Source: Mucidula mucida
Taxonomy: Eukaryota > Basidiomycota > Agaricomycetes > Agaricales > Physalacriaceae
DNA length: 58,801 bases
NCBI GenBank assembly: GCA_015501055.1
Contig: JADNYV010000221.1
Location: forward strand, 1-58,801
Direction: 5' to 3'
Below, piece after piece: positions 56,688 to 58,801 of this stretch. Position 1 is the stretch's first letter. Each line of letters opens with the position of its first letter. The notes beneath the pieces were generated by a model, which saw only the letters and a program-made list of their open reading frames with translations, did no database searches and was not told the origin of the DNA. The translations under genes were made by a program, and so were the position numbers.

Positions 56688-57092
56688 GGTGATGGTATCG
56701 CAATACGATGAGTCCTGTTTGCTCGTGTATTTCAGTTACAAGAATTTGTCCATTCTCTCGTCTCCATGTGGCCCAGCTTGTCGGAACCTCGAAGACGTTA
56801 CCCTACGGCATGCTCCTGTTAGAGATTGTATGATACTAAAATAGTGCCGCCACACTATCTTGCCTTATCCCTCAGGCGTACCCAGGTAACTCAAGGCAAG
56901 ACTTCCTTGGCTTGTCTGTCCAAAATCAGATGATGAACTCGTTCAAAAACAAAAACATAAATATCACATATAAAAAGCGGTTATACAACTAAATTTCGAG
57001 CCCTTGGATATAGCATTCCCTCAAGGATTGCTATTCATCTAGCACAATCAATCCATGAGTAAGGAAAGGTTATCGAAAGGTCACATTGCTAC
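56688..57092. other. Spacer between F-box gene and its dead copy
   Basis: About 400 bases, no feature seen. Confidence 0.5.
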
Positions 57093-58616
57093 TTACGGAT
57101 CCATCGGAAGATACTGCTGCGTATCCTCCAAAACGTCGACGTCGGCAGGGATAGATTCGTAATACGGCTCATCCATGAACTCGTCGAGCCACTGCACGTC
57201 GAGACCCTCAGATCTCAACTTCCGCAGCGTGACCGCAAGAGACTACTTGGCCAGAAAGTCGGACGGATGCTCGTAGTTCATGTTGGGCTCAGGTTGGAAT
57301 CGAGCTCTACGAAGACGCAGCGTTCGCAACCTTGTCGAAGCATCATTGCTATCAGACCAACGCGATACCACCAACGTCTCCAACGCAGGCCCCTTGAATA
57401 GTTGTTCCTGCCCGAGAATCTGGTTTAAGCCAACGAGCTGCAGCTCAACCAATCTTGGAAACGATGGCTTGGCGTTGGTCGTACTGTGAGTAGATCGAGG
57501 AACGCTGTGAGCTCCTGTTGCCTATACCCAAACGAGAATTTGACCCGCAGAGTATGCACAGTAGCGTCAAGCTTCGCACAAAGCTGGGCAACAAAGGCGG
57601 ATGGGATGAACGGCTCTAGATCGATATCCAAAATGCCAATAACAGCTCCGGAGCGCTCAAGCATGCGGCAGAGCGGCTCAGCCATGTCTGCGCTGACAGT
57701 TTTATCCAAGCAAACTTCCGCCATGTGGTGCAGATGGGCCTCCGTCATCAAGAGCGAGATATGTTTGACCTCCGGGAATCGAAGGTTAACTACCGTGGAC
57801 GACAGCGTATACACCGCACACTGAGACAACTTCAGGTGGCGAAGGGCGTTAAGCGTAATGCTTCGTGAAGGAGCTGCCGCTTGAAGGAGCGGAAGATGTG
57901 TGAGATGAAGGGTGTGTAGAGCAACCATACGAGGAAGGACGTCAAAGAATTCGATACTGGAGTCAAAGCCGCCAACGAATGACATTAAGTTAGACCAAGG
58001 AACATCGAAACGAGGGAAGGGAAAGTTCAGGTTGAGATGGCGTAAAGACGCAGGTAATGCAATTGCTGCATGGGCGAGATGAGGAAGGGTATCGCCGACC
58101 CGGGCATTCAGGGATAACGACAACTTCTCTAACCGAGGGAGATAATCGCCGTCGAAGAAGTTGCCAATGATTCGTCCTTGATCGTAAAACCACGAAGGAG
58201 CACTACAGGAAAGCGAACGCCAGCGGATGCAGTGCGAGTGCAACAATCCAAGCGCATCCCGTATGGAATAAATTGTTTCCCACTCGTAATCTTCCGTGAC
58301 ACGAACGCCGGGAAATAGCAATGTCAAGAGGCTAGCCGTAGGCAATCATAAGGCATTAGATTATGTAGGACATGTCCGGCCCACTGAATTCGGAGGGGGG
58401 AGAGTCGTTCCATGGAGGCATTTCGTCCGCTTTGTCCTTGACTTCTAGGACGATTTTGGACCACAAGAACTTGAAATCCAACAACACCCTTCTCCACCTC
58501 CTACAAACGAGTTGGATGGCAGTCTGCGTGGGGCAACGAGAGCTACGGTTACCCAATGCAAGGCGGAATATTTCCACCAAGAGTTCGTTGGGAATATTGC
58601 CGATTGTTGGCGCCAT
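57093..58616 (-). pseudogene. F-box/LRR-like pseudogene, tandem copy
   Basis: It parallels the 55-kb gene from MAPTIGNIPNELLVEIFRLA (ATG 58616) to EDTQQYLPMDP and stop (57093). Breaks: after MSYII a TAA and then a TAG interrupt the segment matching the paralogue's AHGHPLDI, followed by a frame change. A second frame change lies near 57485-57500 (AFLDLLT to AKPSFPRLVELQLVGLNQ). A TAG replaces a codon in the segment matching LAGSSLAL (about 57244). It is a clear relic of a tandem duplication. Confidence 0.85.
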
Positions 58617-58801
58617 GGTGGTGGTCAAGATCAACCTGATTTAAGCGGCGTTATCGACCTGGACCTCTTGTCAAATTTTAAGGCTTACTTTCGTCTCCGT
58701 CCCGTATAACTGACGAGGAGAATAAATATGAGCGAAGAGATGAGGGTACGAGTCAAGCTTGGCGATCACCGGCCCGGTGGCTTGCTTCTCCCCATCACCC
58801 G
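58617..58801. other. Right edge, no feature
   Basis: Upstream of the F-box pseudogene. Nothing recognised. Confidence 0.4.

Noticed and set aside
1..58801. CRISPR arrays, operons, bacterial genes
   Set aside because: Nothing of the kind is present; introns and gene families are eukaryotic throughout.

Overview
The window looks like nuclear DNA of a mushroom-forming basidiomycete (Agaricomycetes). The evidence is very dense short introns (about 45-60 nt), a TET/JBP-type dioxygenase, F-box/LRR copies, a DUF6534-type membrane protein, a class of fungal DDE/'integrase core' transposase, and a chromodomain Ty3/gypsy element nested in a Ty1/copia element. Exon models below were joined by hand from splice sites, reading phase and family motifs. 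No alignment or database search was possible.

Layout. 1-8 kb: an accessory block with a TET/JBP oxygenase (1133-2619) followed by four co-oriented, partly decayed lineage-specific genes. 9.4-12.2 kb: a dead transposase gene (+) overlapping, tail to tail, an intact-looking unknown gene (-). 14.2-18.3 kb: a stress pair, an intronless BAG co-chaperone gene (+) convergent with a heat-shock-factor gene (-), with HSF-type sites upstream of BAG. 19.9-21.6 kb: a broken fungal transcription-factor gene. 22.2-29.9 kb: a host gene cut by a copia 5' LTR, whose gag is in turn cut by a 6.5-kb gypsy chromovirus with 5'-LTR self-priming signals. 29.9-36.9 kb: AT-richer decayed DNA with a 573-bp hAT-type non-autonomous element (perfect 8-bp target duplication) and two pseudogenes.

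37.2-53.9 kb is the most gene-like part: a CDC12-type septin (8 exons), an F-box gene, F-box debris, a cytochrome P450 (11 exons), a DUF6534-type membrane protein (19 exons, two of them microexons of 12 and 9 nt) and an ENA-type Na+/K+ P-type ATPase (15 exons). 55-58.6 kb holds an F-box gene and its dead neighbour copy.

How the genes relate: HSF and BAG plausibly form a heat-shock regulator/target pair. The TET/JBP block is of the kind linked to KDZ-type transposons in mushrooms, although no KDZ transposase is visible here. The other housekeeping genes (septin, P450, ATPase) share no obvious pathway. Two cross-cutting patterns stand out: three clear GC-AG introns with GCAAGT donors in three different genes, and repeated single-base frameshifts (mostly -1) in otherwise well-conserved exons. 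The frameshifts are either widespread decay or consensus errors in the assembly.
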